Of a stretch of 26,606 bases of DNA, positions 1 to 7,308 are shown piece by piece. A program made the translations under genes and the position numbers. The stretch covers positions 1 through 26,606 of the forward strand of contig DARG01000026.1 in the NCBI GenBank assembly GCA_002503215.1. The letters run 5' to 3'. Under the pieces are notes generated by a model that saw nothing but the letters and a program-made list of their open reading frames with translations, searched no databases and was not told where the DNA came from. Origin of the DNA: Candidatus Parvarchaeota archaeon UBA446 (GTDB lineage: Archaea; Nanobdellota; Nanobdellia; Parvarchaeales; Parvarchaeaceae). The first letter of the stretch is position 1; each line of letters opens with the position of its first letter.

Positions 1-4
1 ATGA

Positions 5-178
5 GGATTTCTACACAGCCTAAATTCGGTAAAAATATTTAGAAGATTAAAAAGTCATAGAGGTAAAGATGAAATCTTGTTATATTCAAAAAGGAATTTC
101 GTTGCCGCTTTATTTCAGACAATAGGGTTATTAGCTATAGTAGGTTTAATGGCTTACATAGGCGTAGTGCTTCATTAA
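5..178 (+). CDS. 3' end of a small membrane protein, SecE/Sec61-gamma-like (partial, uncertain)
   Basis: The frame open from base 5 to the TAA at 176-178 encodes 57 residues: an amphipathic, basic stretch (VKIFRRLKSHRGKDEI) followed by one hydrophobic helix of about 25 residues near the C-terminus. This order (basic helix, K-D-E, single C-terminal TM segment) resembles the translocon subunit SecE/Sec61-gamma, which clamps SecY in the membrane. There is no ATG before the TM helix (first ATG at 149) and a TGA lies in frame at 2-4, so the true start is not visible. The gene may begin outside the window, start at a non-ATG codon (TTG at 77), or be disrupted at the sequence edge. The SecE assignment is by eye and weak. 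Confidence 0.35.
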   Translation, partial: GFLHSLNSVKIFRRLKSHRGKDEILLYSKRNFVAALFQTIGLLAIVGLMAYIGVVLH

Positions 179-323
179 CATATGTGCTGGCAGATATAAC
201 GTTTATATATTAAGTATTGAAACAATTACCTACAGAACATATAGCGCGTTAATAGCTTATTTTTATGTTTATCCTTTCTTCAGTATTACTCTGTTATGAG
301 TTTACAATTGAGATGTCTACCTT

Positions 324-824
324 TTAAAGTGCTTTTTTAAGTTCTTCGTACGCTTTTAACATATTTTTGTAATTATATCCGAATTCTGCTGCAAAAGATT
401 CCAACTGGAAGGGAGATAGTACGTTTGTCGCGTTATCGGCAAAGCTAGAATATATACAATTAACGCCATAATCATTGCATATCTTGCCGTTTATTAGAAG
501 GTTCTTATACACTTTGAACATATTGTTGCTATCCAAGAGTGATGAGAAAGAAAATAACACGAAAATCTTATTTTCCTTTAGCTTGCTGCATAATCCTTTG
601 TTAAGAATGAATCCTTCATTTTCTAAATCAAATATAATATTTGCTTTTCCTTTTCTGATTACAAATTCATAATCCTTTCCATGGTATGCGGTAAGATCAG
701 TAATCTTGTCTTTAAAAGCATCAAAGACTTTACAATCTTCGATTGATATAGCATTTTGAAACCCTACTTCTCGTAGTTTATTTTTAATTTCTTCTGATCT
801 GAACTTAATGACATCGATTTTCAT
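324..824 (-). CDS. rnp3: RNase P protein component 3-like (Rpp30 family)
   Basis: The 166-residue protein resembles archaeal Rpp30, a PHP-fold subunit of RNase P, which removes 5' leaders from pre-tRNAs. The C-terminal half carries the family pattern: 'LCSKLKENKIFVLFSFSSLL', then a helix, then a strand ending in YSSFADN, a conserved-looking 'LSPFQLESFAAEFGY' and a final helix. This corresponds to the family's 'RPLL ... TSSA ... RYPRDL..LG' region. Archaeal Rpp30 is usually a little over 200 residues, so this copy is reduced at the N-terminus. It is divergently transcribed from eL40 across a 63-nt gap, with a TATA-like element (revcomp of 841-848) about 20 nt before the ATG. Another PHP-like protein is possible but less likely. 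Confidence 0.65.
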   Translation of the reverse strand: MKIDVIKFRSEEIKNKLREVGFQNAISIEDCKVFDAFKDKITDLTAYHGKDYEFVIRKGKANIIFDLENEGFILNKGLCSKLKENKIFVLFSFSSLLDSNNMFKVYKNLLINGKICNDYGVNCIYSSFADNATNVLSPFQLESFAAEFGYNYKNMLKAYEELKKAL

Positions 825-887
825 ATTTTATATTTATTTTCATATAAATAAAACTTTATATATAAGAAAATAGAAAGCTATAAGATT
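825..887. promoter_or_regulatory. Divergent promoter, Rpp30-like / eL40
   Basis: The 63-nt spacer between two divergent starts holds a TATA-like element on each strand. TTTATATATAAG at 855-866 is centred about 28 nt before the eL40 ATG at 888, and TTTATATG (reverse complement of 841-848) lies about 20 nt before the Rpp30-like ATG at 824. The spacing leaves room for almost no 5' UTR, so both mRNAs are probably leaderless. Confidence 0.6.
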
Positions 888-1076
888 ATGGCAGAAAGAT
901 CTAACCCTGTAGCGGACAAAAGATTGTTTTACAATGTTTATGTTTGCAGAAACTGTAACACAAAGATGCGAATTTCAAGTCAAAAAGTGCTTAGGAACAA
1001 CAAAGTAAGGTGCAGAAATTGCGGTTCTTCAGCTTTAAGACCTAAACACAAAGAATTAAGAAAGCTGAAGGTGTAA
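888..1076 (+). CDS. rpl40e: 50S ribosomal protein eL40
   Basis: A 62-residue basic zinc-ribbon protein of the large ribosomal subunit. Cys20/Cys23 and Cys42/Cys45 form two CxxC knuckles, followed by the eL40 signature G-x3-LRPKxKE near the C-terminus. The Cys23-Cys42 spacer (18 residues) is longer than the roughly ten typical of archaeal eL40, so the loop between knuckles is expanded. The ATG at 888 sits about 28 nt after a strong TATA-like element, consistent with leaderless translation. The site-2 protease gene follows after 8 nt and is probably cotranscribed. Confidence 0.88.
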   Translation: MAERSNPVADKRLFYNVYVCRNCNTKMRISSQKVLRNNKVRCRNCGSSALRPKHKELRKLKV

Positions 1077-1084
1077 ATATTATA

Positions 1085-2338
1085 ATGTCTGTATTAGGCC
1101 TTTTATTAGCAAATGGCGATAATCTATTACTTACAGTAATAATACTTGTTATATTCGGGTTATTTGTACTTGTAAACAGAAGAAAATTTGATGTTGAAGG
1201 AAAGGTGGTTTTTCTATACAAAACAAAAATTGGCCTAAAAATAATGAAACGTATAGCAAAGTTCAAAAGACTAATAAACATATACTCCACTATAGGTGTT
1301 TTTGTTGCACTTGCAGGTATTGGCTTTGTTCTTTATCTTTTTATACCCTACCTATACTTGATGATAATACACCCAACAACAACGTTACCTGCTGTGGCTC
1401 CCTTGTTTCCCGTATCCATTTCATTACACGGTTTACCAGTTTTGATAGGAGTCCCAGTAATATACATACTGCTAGCTATAATAGTTCTAGCAGCGTTGCA
1501 TGAAGCTTCTCACGGCGTTGTAGCCCTATCAAAAAAAATAAAAGTAAAATCAACCGGTTTCGGATTTCTTTTTGGTGTTCTTCCCCTTGCATTCGTAGAA
1601 CCTGATGTTAAACAGTTAGTAAAAGGAAAGAGGATAGATAGGTTAAGGATATTCTCGGCAGGGGCGTTTACAAATGTGGTTTTAGGCTTTATATTTTTGG
1701 GGGCATATCTTCTGCTTTCGCATTTTATGGTTTCAGCTAGTTTAGTTTCATATTCTGCGTATAATCTGGATGTGTCTTCTGTGGTCAGTAACAGTCCTGC
1801 AAGTCTGGCAGGACTTCCAGTAAATGCAACGGTTTCGGAGATAAATGGAAATGTTTTCTATAATACTTCTCAAGCCCTTTCTGATCTCAATGTTAAGCCT
1901 GGTCAGTATGTAAATTTCACACTAGTAAACGGTTCAGTATACTCTATGAAAACTACTTATAACTCCTCTATAAATAACACTTATCATAGTTATATAGGAG
2001 TAAGTGGTTTTTTCACGCTTGCTAAACCACCTTCGTTTTTAATAGAACCAATATCGATTACTGCTTATCCTAAACCGTCTTTTCCTTCGCAGTCTTTATA
2101 CTGGATAGATGGACTTCTTCTCTGGTTTTGGGTTATATCTTTCAGTTTAGCTATAGTAAATATATTGCCTCTCTCTTATCTGGTCGATGGTGGCAAAATC
2201 GTTTTTGATGCTTTAGGATATGTAATAAAAAACGAAAAAACTGCTCTGAAAATATTAAATACATTGGCATTTTTGTTTATTTTATTATTAGTTCTTTTAA
2301 GTCCTATTGGTTCTATTATATTTTCTGTTATAAGGTAA
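1085..2338 (+). CDS. Site-2 protease family intramembrane zinc metalloprotease with PDZ domain
   Basis: A 417-residue polytopic membrane protein of the M50 (S2P/RseP) family, which cuts substrates inside the membrane. The zinc motif HEASH lies at residues 139-143 in a hydrophobic helix. The second conserved site, LxDGGK with Asp368 as the third metal ligand, lies near the C-terminus (the usual NPDG is read here as LVDGGK). Between them (roughly residues 225-300) is a PDZ-like insert: 'SVVSNSPASLAGLPVNATV', then 'INGN', as in substrate-gating PDZ domains. Hydrophobic segments lie at both ends. It starts 8 nt after eL40. The physiological substrate is unknown. A second, PDZ-less S2P is encoded at 4572-5399. 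Confidence 0.9.
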   Translation: MSVLGLLLANGDNLLLTVIILVIFGLFVLVNRRKFDVEGKVVFLYKTKIGLKIMKRIAKFKRLINIYSTIGVFVALAGIGFVLYLFIPYLYLMIIHPTTTLPAVAPLFPVSISLHGLPVLIGVPVIYILLAIIVLAALHEASHGVVALSKKIKVKSTGFGFLFGVLPLAFVEPDVKQLVKGKRIDRLRIFSAGAFTNVVLGFIFLGAYLLLSHFMVSASLVSYSAYNLDVSSVVSNSPASLAGLPVNATVSEINGNVFYNTSQALSDLNVKPGQYVNFTLVNGSVYSMKTTYNSSINNTYHSYIGVSGFFTLAKPPSFLIEPISITAYPKPSFPSQSLYWIDGLLLWFWVISFSLAIVNILPLSYLVDGGKIVFDALGYVIKNEKTALKILNTLAFLFILLLVLLSPIGSIIFSVIR

Positions 2339-2381
2339 ATAGGATAGAAATGGTTAAATTCATACCTTACTTTAATATCTG

Positions 2382-3098
2382 ATGGTATCTAAAAAAAGTA
2401 AGGCAAATTTAAGTAAAAATAAACTTAATAAAACTGTTACAAAAAAAGTAAGTTCAATTAAAATAAAGTCAAATGCAAAAAAATCAGTTTTAAAGAAGAA
2501 AAGTAAGAAAAGTTTAAGCAAAAAAGGATTAGGGCCAATAAAAGAGAAGAAAATTCGCGTAGATTCAAAGAAGCTTCTTGAACTTGAAGAATCAAAAAAA
2601 TATGTTATGGATGTTGCTGGTGAAAATGGACTGATGGTATTTAAATTCTTAATATCACAAGGCGAAATGGAAGAAAACCAGTTAGCAAAGAAATTAAAAT
2701 TTGAGAAAGCGAATGCTATAAGGAAATTTCTTTATAGGCTTTACAATAATAACTTAGTTTCTTATAGAAAAGTTAAAAAGAACAATAAGGCATGGTATAC
2801 ATATTTTTGGAGTGCAAATCCGGATAAGCTTGTAATGATAATAACTAAAATGTATGAAGGCGAAATAAGGGACACAAAAAAATCAATGGAGCTTAATAAG
2901 GCAGAAGATTTCTATGTTTGTGATATATGTAATAGAAGGTACGACGTTAGTGAATCACTAGAGAATGACTTCAGGTGCAAGAATGATGGTGGATTGCTTG
3001 AGCACGTAGAATCACAAAAGATGTTAGAAGATAAACAGAGTAGAATAGACTTCTTAAATAAAAAGCTAGAAGAAGTAAGGAAAATAATAAAGAAATAA
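2382..3098 (+). CDS. tfe: Transcription factor E (TFE), alpha subunit, with Lys-rich N-terminal extension
   Basis: A 238-residue homologue of archaeal TFE, which binds RNA polymerase and assists promoter opening. Residues 1 to about 60 are a low-complexity Lys/Ser tail. Residues about 65-155 are a winged helix (GLMVFKFLISQGEMEENQLA, then IRKFLYRLYNNNLVSYRK). A zinc ribbon follows with Cys180 and Cys183 (CDIC) and Cys199, and a C-terminal coiled helix ends the protein. The fourth ligand position of the ribbon (normally CPxCG) reads C-K-N-D-G-G, so Asp202 replaces the cysteine. A weak TATA (GTTAAATT, 2353-2360) lies 25 nt before the ATG. It is convergent with the next gene: the two stop codons abut at 3098/3099. 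The Lys tail may contact DNA (inference). Confidence 0.88.
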   Translation: MVSKKSKANLSKNKLNKTVTKKVSSIKIKSNAKKSVLKKKSKKSLSKKGLGPIKEKKIRVDSKKLLELEESKKYVMDVAGENGLMVFKFLISQGEMEENQLAKKLKFEKANAIRKFLYRLYNNNLVSYRKVKKNNKAWYTYFWSANPDKLVMIITKMYEGEIRDTKKSMELNKAEDFYVCDICNRRYDVSESLENDFRCKNDGGLLEHVESQKMLEDKQSRIDFLNKKLEEVRKIIKK

Positions 3099-3389
3099 TT
3101 AATTAACCGACGATAATCCACACTTGTAATTTAGATTTATTTCATTCGAGTTTGAACACACGCTAGCAGAAGGGGAAGATACAGCTGCGCAAGAATATCC
3201 AAAGCTTGCATTCTCTTTTATACAGGTATTACTATTTATTGTGTTATTTATGATAAGGTTGTGGCAGCTTAGCTCGCATATACCTATTGCTACCTGCCGA
3301 TGATTCTCATAAGGATTCGTATAAAAAAGTGCTGCTCCAATCACGAGTGCGACCAAAACTATTAAAACAGCATAATAACCCTTATCCAT
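3099..3389 (-). CDS. Small Cys-rich, membrane-anchored exported protein
   Basis: A 96-residue protein with an N-terminal hydrophobic helix (about residues 5-24) and a short polar domain containing six cysteines and three Asn-x-Ser/Thr sequons. I do not recognise a family. The topology suggests a signal anchor with a small extracytoplasmic domain that could hold three disulfides. A TATA-like element (reverse complement of 3409-3420) lies about 25 nt before the ATG, so it has its own promoter. It ends with no gap against TFE. Confidence 0.6.
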   Translation of the reverse strand: MDKGYYAVLIVLVALVIGAALFYTNPYENHRQVAIGICELSCHNLIINNTINSNTCIKENASFGYSCAAVSSPSASVCSNSNEINLNYKCGLSSVN

Positions 3390-3453
3390 AACAGTTAATA
3401 TATCAATTTTTAAATATAAAAAGTGTTTAAAATGATAACTTATACTAATGTTT
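3390..3453. promoter_or_regulatory. Divergent promoter, Cys-rich protein / Nudix-like protein
   Basis: Two AT-rich TATA-like elements are visible. The one spanning 3407-3420 (TTTTTAAATATA) is about 25 nt before the minus-strand ATG at 3389. GTTTAAAA at 3424-3431 is about 26 nt before the ATG at 3454 and 20 nt before that at 3448. The latter spacing slightly favours 3454 as the Nudix-like start. Confidence 0.45.
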
Positions 3454-3858
3454 ATGCCAAAAAGAGTTTCAGCATTGATTATACGTGATGATAAAGTATT
3501 GATGGTAAAGCTTAAGACACAAGACAGATATATGCCAAGAGCTACTTGGGTATTCCCTTTTATAGAACTAAGCGAAGATAATAGTCCAAGAAGAGAGATA
3601 CTTCTATTAATTAAAAATTTTTCAATTGATGTTAGACTTACAGGAAAGTTTTTTAATTATTATCCAAGTGAGAATCCAAAGCTTCAATATTTTCTTTATG
3701 TGATGGATTACCTAAAGGGTGAACCGGAAGTAATGTCTAATTTTCAGGCATATAAATGGGTACAGATTTCAGATATAACTTCCTATTCTACTTCATTTAT
3801 GGACAATAATGTATCAAAGTTTCTAGATGAAAAAGCTAAAGAGTATAATAAAAATTAA
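3448..3858 (+). CDS. Nudix-fold protein with degenerate catalytic box
   Basis: A 136-residue protein with the Nudix fold order: N-terminal strands ('KRVSALIIRDDKVLMVKLK'), a 'TWVFPFIEL' strand, the box helix, and a C-terminal 'YKWVQISDI' strand followed by a helix. Nudix hydrolases cleave nucleoside diphosphates linked to X, using the G-x5-E-x7-REUxEExGU helix. Here the Gly-Gly is Phe-Ile, and the helix reads 'SPRREILLLIKNF', lacking the metal-binding glutamates (REx2EE). It is therefore probably not a working hydrolase; a ligand-binding or regulatory role is possible. Start could be 3448 or 3454 (second Met). It overlaps the convergent PAC2 gene by 4 nt. Confidence 0.65.
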   Translation: MFMPKRVSALIIRDDKVLMVKLKTQDRYMPRATWVFPFIELSEDNSPRREILLLIKNFSIDVRLTGKFFNYYPSENPKLQYFLYVMDYLKGEPEVMSNFQAYKWVQISDITSYSTSFMDNNVSKFLDEKAKEYNKN

Positions 3859-4526
3859 ACGTACATGTTTTGTTCTTCATTTTTAGGAGTTTTATCTAAT
3901 CTTTTTACAAGATTGTTTATTTGAATCAGCGTTTTTTTGTATTCGGATACCAATTCCGAAGTATCTATCTTTAAGTCTATAAATTCTCCTAGAACGTCTA
4001 TAAGTGCAGCTGCGGCTATTCCATCAGGTATTTCGTTATGTGTCTCCGCCATTAATACTATAAAAGGTATGCCCAAATTTCTACATTGATTGGCTATGTA
4101 AGAATTGAATCCCATCATTGCACCTTCCGGTAGTTTCTTGCAGTTTTTTATCTCCTTTTCTGTATATGTACTTGCAAAGTATACATTACTTTTATCTTGG
4201 GGTTTTTCTATAGATAGTCCATCTAAAGCTATCATCTGAGATGCGTTCTTTTCCTTATAAAGGTCTATTACTTTTTTGGATAAGGAACTTACGGCGTTTA
4301 TCTGAAGAGGTATATGTGATGTTATTATTATAAAATCCTTACCTTCAAGCATCCGCACAGGAGAAAGCATTTCTCCGTTTTTTATTACAGAAAATTGTGA
4401 CATTTCATCTAAGTCTATGCCCCCTATATCTTTCACAACTCCTTTCTCTTCAAGAAATCTAGCAGCTAAAAGTGATATATATCCAGCTGTTTGGAAAGCC
4501 GTTATTATCTTTTTTATTTCTTCCAT
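3855..4526 (-). CDS. pbaA: PAC2-family proteasome assembly chaperone with C-terminal HbYX motif
   Basis: A 223-residue PAC2-family protein, related to archaeal PbaA/PbaB and eukaryotic Pac1/Pac2, which bind 20S proteasome alpha rings during assembly. Supporting features are an N-terminal 'QTAGYISLLAARFLEEKG', a central strand-rich domain (KDFIIITSHIPLQ), a 'GAMMGFNSYIANQCRNLGIP' segment and a C-terminal helical domain with 'DIALIDVLG'-like packing. The last three residues, Met-Tyr-Val, fit the hydrophobic-Tyr-X motif that docks activators and chaperones into alpha-subunit pockets. It has its own promoter (ATTTAAAC on the minus strand, 4547-4554, about 24 nt before the ATG), although it follows the S2P operon. 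No proteasome subunit gene is in the window. Confidence 0.8.
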   Translation of the reverse strand: MEEIKKIITAFQTAGYISLLAARFLEEKGVVKDIGGIDLDEMSQFSVIKNGEMLSPVRMLEGKDFIIITSHIPLQINAVSSLSKKVIDLYKEKNASQMIALDGLSIEKPQDKSNVYFASTYTEKEIKNCKKLPEGAMMGFNSYIANQCRNLGIPFIVLMAETHNEIPDGIAAAALIDVLGEFIDLKIDTSELVSEYKKTLIQINNLVKRLDKTPKNEEQNMYV

Positions 4527-4546
4527 TGTTAGTTAAATCAATGTAA

Positions 4547-4554
4547 GTTTAAAT
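4547..4554 (-). promoter_or_regulatory. TATA-like element of the PAC2 gene
   Basis: ATTTAAAC on the minus strand, centred about 24-25 nt before the ATG at 4526, inside the 45-nt spacer after the upstream S2P gene. The spacing predicts a leaderless transcript. Confidence 0.5.
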
Positions 4555-4571
4555 AATCTTTTAATTTAGAT

Positions 4572-5399
4572 CTATAACCCAATTACATTTAAGACAGGTA
4601 TATATCCTAGGTATATCATAACTGTCATAACAACCGGAATAATAAAAAATAGTACCCAATACACTTTGTTCCATCTCCATACTTTGTAACCATCTAATCC
4701 TATAAAAGATACCGAGCCTAAAGGCAGCATATTGAATGCTGCGAGATAAAAACTTATAAAAGTTCCTAATCCAGTAACCAAATATCCAAAGCTTGTAAGA
4801 AGCCCAATCGAAGAAGGAACTCCAACTAAGGAGTATATAACAAGGAAAAGTCCCAAAAATACAAAACCTGCCACTATATCTATTAATGGACCAGCAAGGG
4901 ATATTTTACCATATCTCTCAGTAAATCCTTTCGGATCAGTATAAGGTTCACTTGGATTAGGTTCAAATATCGTAGCACCCGGGAGAGCAAATACAAATCC
5001 TATGAGTAAGGCCATAATTACAGCTAGTACCAAAAAGAAGGGAAACATTCTGAACTGAGCTTGGTACCCATAGCTCTGTGCCACAAACTTGTGCATAAGT
5101 TCATGTAGTATAAAAGCTATTCCCAATACTATTAAAGACGCCATAAAATAGAAAATAAATGCAGAGCCATAAACTGGGTACAAAACTACAGCAAATGCAA
5201 AACTAAGTCCTACCCAAGCTATAAGTATATCCTCAACCTCTTTTACTGAAAATCTAGAAGAAAAGTTGCCGAATCTTTTGCCACTATTTGTTTTATAACC
5301 TATATTAGATTTGAAAGGAATAAATTCCCAAGGCTTTTTTTTTCTGTATATCCTTACAGAAGGATTGCCTCTCTTTACTACTTTCACTTCTTTTTGCAT
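4572..5399 (-). CDS. Site-2 protease family intramembrane zinc metalloprotease (compact, no PDZ)
   Basis: A 275-residue M50-family membrane protease. After a basic cytoplasmic N-terminus (about 60 residues) come hydrophobic helices. The zinc motif HELMH is at residues 99-103, and the second conserved element (NMLPLGSVSFIGLDG, Asp236 as likely metal ligand) is in the C-terminal third. No PDZ domain is inserted, unlike the S2P at 1085-2338, so this is the short archaeal type. It is the last member of an overlapping minus-strand cluster: its ATG lies 16 nt inside the end of ksgA, implying translational coupling. Substrate unknown. Confidence 0.88.
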   Translation of the reverse strand: MQKEVKVVKRGNPSVRIYRKKKPWEFIPFKSNIGYKTNSGKRFGNFSSRFSVKEVEDILIAWVGLSFAFAVVLYPVYGSAFIFYFMASLIVLGIAFILHELMHKFVAQSYGYQAQFRMFPFFLVLAVIMALLIGFVFALPGATIFEPNPSEPYTDPKGFTERYGKISLAGPLIDIVAGFVFLGLFLVIYSLVGVPSSIGLLTSFGYLVTGLGTFISFYLAAFNMLPLGSVSFIGLDGYKVWRWNKVYWVLFFIIPVVMTVMIYLGYIPVLNVIGL

Positions 5400-6172
5400 A
5401 CTCCTAATACTAGCATATCTTTATATATATTTTCTAATTCTTCTATCTCCAAATAAAAAACCTTCTTTTTAAGTAGATCTTTTTTACTGTATGGTTCAAG
5501 TTTATTTCTTATATCTCCTTTAGACAAATTAAGCATAGATCTGCTATCCATAATAGCGGAATAAAGGTTTTTTTTCTTATGTTGGAACAAAAGTCTAGTG
5601 AATCTTAAGAAATTTTTGTCTATTTCTATTTTCTTAGGAATTAATTTTAATATTATCGATTCTACGGCAGGTTTGGGCCTAAACGAGTTTTTGCTTACAT
5701 TAGATATATGTTTTACATCGCAAGTATACTGTGCAAAAACAGATATCATTGAGTAATCTCTTATCCCTGGAAATGCCAACATCCTGTTTCCAAATTCAAG
5801 TTGGTACATAAGCACCGCAAATCCGTCTCTTTTTTTGTTTAAAAAATATATAATTTTTTCAGTTATAGGTGAAGATATTGCATATGGCAGATTTGATATA
5901 ATTTTATTTGCGTTTTCTGGGAATTCTATCGAAAGCGCATCAGCATTTATAAACTCGATATTATCATTTTCTACAAGCGTCCTAGCAGAATCATATAGAT
6001 TAGTATCTATCTCTATTGCGTATACTTTCTTTACAAGAGTAGCTATCCTCTTTGTAAGTCTCCCATCACCGCTACCTATCTCTAAGATAATATCATCTTT
6101 CTTAAGCTCAGATGCTTTTATTATCTTATTAAACACCGATTCATCTTTTAAGAATACTTTAGTGTTATTCAT
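5384..6172 (-). CDS. ksgA: 16S rRNA adenine dimethyltransferase KsgA/Dim1 (RsmA)
   Basis: A 262-residue SAM-dependent enzyme that dimethylates the two adjacent adenines in the GGAA loop of 16S helix 45. Motif I is EIGSGDG (residues 31-37), the acidic ribose-binding residue follows in AIEID (about 52-56), and the catalytic N-L-P-Y lies at 94-97. A helical C-terminal domain completes the usual KsgA/Dim1 length. The N-terminus is slightly short: 'KVFLKDESVFNKII' corresponds to the family's QNFLxDxxxxxxI. It overlaps the upstream GTPase gene by 4 nt and the downstream S2P by 16 nt. Its predicted substrate loop (stem GUAUG/CAUGC, loop GGAA) is present near the end of the 16S gene in this same window. 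Confidence 0.93.
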   Translation of the reverse strand: MNNTKVFLKDESVFNKIIKASELKKDDIILEIGSGDGRLTKRIATLVKKVYAIEIDTNLYDSARTLVENDNIEFINADALSIEFPENANKIISNLPYAISSPITEKIIYFLNKKRDGFAVLMYQLEFGNRMLAFPGIRDYSMISVFAQYTCDVKHISNVSKNSFRPKPAVESIILKLIPKKIEIDKNFLRFTRLLFQHKKKNLYSAIMDSRSMLNLSKGDIRNKLEPYSKKDLLKKKVFYLEIEELENIYKDMLVLGVCKKK

Positions 6173-7308
6173 ACCAATATCTTTATTACCTGCCCATTTT
6201 TTACAGGCGCATCGTTTTTAATTTTTAGCCCAGTGTCGCAGTCTATTGCACCTTTGTAGTTCTTTGCAACATCAGAATGTATTATATAAGCTACATCCTT
6301 AGGTGTGGATAACTCTTCTACTAAGTAAGCATCTGGTAATATTCTACCAAAGCCGTCCATAAGTCTTTTTTCATCTTCCACTGGAAATACGGCTTTATAC
6401 TTTTTTATATCAAATACAAGTTTATTTATTGCTTCCGTTACACCAGTTCCTCCATTTTTTAAAATTATTTTTTCTATAATATTCATAGCCTTTTCCTGTT
6501 CATCACTCAACTGTTTCAATTTTTCTATGTGATTGTTCGTAAATTTTATAAAACCATTTTTTTCTGCTTCCCTTATAGTTAGTTCTGCTGCAGCAGAGCA
6601 TGGCATAAACTCATAATCAAATTTTTCTTTTAGCTTACTTATCTTAGTAGAAACGTCATCCACCGAATCCATTTTATTACATAGTATTAGAATAGGTTTT
6701 TCTTTTTTCATAACCAATGAAGAGATGGCTAATGCATTTTGTTCATTTATTTCTTTTATATCAAGTTCTTTTACCGCATCTTTTATTGTTTCAAGGTGCA
6801 AGTTAACTCCAGATAAGTTCTTAAATATTACGTTTGATATGTCATCTTTTCCAACATACCTAGATCGTTGTATTATAGACGCAAGCCACCGTTTTATTTC
6901 ATTATCAACCATAGAGATATCCACAGCAGGATCAAATTCTTTGGTGTGGTTTCCATTGGAATCCGTATTTCCAGATATATCTATTACTTCTATTATAGCA
7001 TCTGCTTCCATAATATCACTAAGAAATTTATTTCCTAGTCCTTTACCTTCGCTTGCCCCTTCAATTAAACCGGCCACATCTATTAAATTAACAGGTATAA
7101 ACCTGGTTCCATTCTTACATGGTGCGTTGTGCGGAATGCATTTGACAGAGAATCTTTTTTCAGGGCATTCTATGGTAGCATAACCTATCCCTTTATTTGG
7201 AGATATAGTAGTAAAAGATCTGTCTTCTATCTCAACTTCTTCCAAGGTAAGAGCCTTAAATAGTGTACTCTTTCCAACGTTGGTTCTGCCGATTATTCCT
7301 ATTTTCAT
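6169..7308 (-). CDS. YchF/OBG-type GTPase with C-terminal TGS domain
   Basis: A 379-residue P-loop GTPase of the archaeal OBG/YchF-related group, usually linked to ribosomes or translation. G1 is GRTNVGKST (residues 7-15), G3 is DVAGL within 'PVNLIDVAGLIEGASEGKG', and G4 is NKMD. The segment before G3 contains 'CIPHNAPCKNGTRF', a Cys-containing insert typical of the archaeal branch. The C-terminal ~70 residues form a TGS-like domain ('AYIIHSDVAKNYKGAIDC ... VIKILV'). It overlaps both neighbours by 4 nt (ATGA type), so it is translationally coupled with the membrane protein upstream and ksgA downstream. Confidence 0.87.
   Translation of the reverse strand: MKIGIIGRTNVGKSTLFKALTLEEVEIEDRSFTTISPNKGIGYATIECPEKRFSVKCIPHNAPCKNGTRFIPVNLIDVAGLIEGASEGKGLGNKFLSDIMEADAIIEVIDISGNTDSNGNHTKEFDPAVDISMVDNEIKRWLASIIQRSRYVGKDDISNVIFKNLSGVNLHLETIKDAVKELDIKEINEQNALAISSLVMKKEKPILILCNKMDSVDDVSTKISKLKEKFDYEFMPCSAAAELTIREAEKNGFIKFTNNHIEKLKQLSDEQEKAMNIIEKIILKNGGTGVTEAINKLVFDIKKYKAVFPVEDEKRLMDGFGRILPDAYLVEELSTPKDVAYIIHSDVAKNYKGAIDCDTGLKIKNDAPVKNGQVIKILV

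Noticed and set aside
179..323. Possible small RNA gene between the SecE-like tail and the Rpp30-like gene
   Set aside because: A TATA-like TTTATATATT occurs near 205, but no tRNA, C/D or other fold could be recognised downstream.
6725..7183. 152-codon plus-strand open frame opposite the GTPase gene
   Set aside because: The minus-strand GTPase has all its motifs; this frame is its reverse complement and lacks any.
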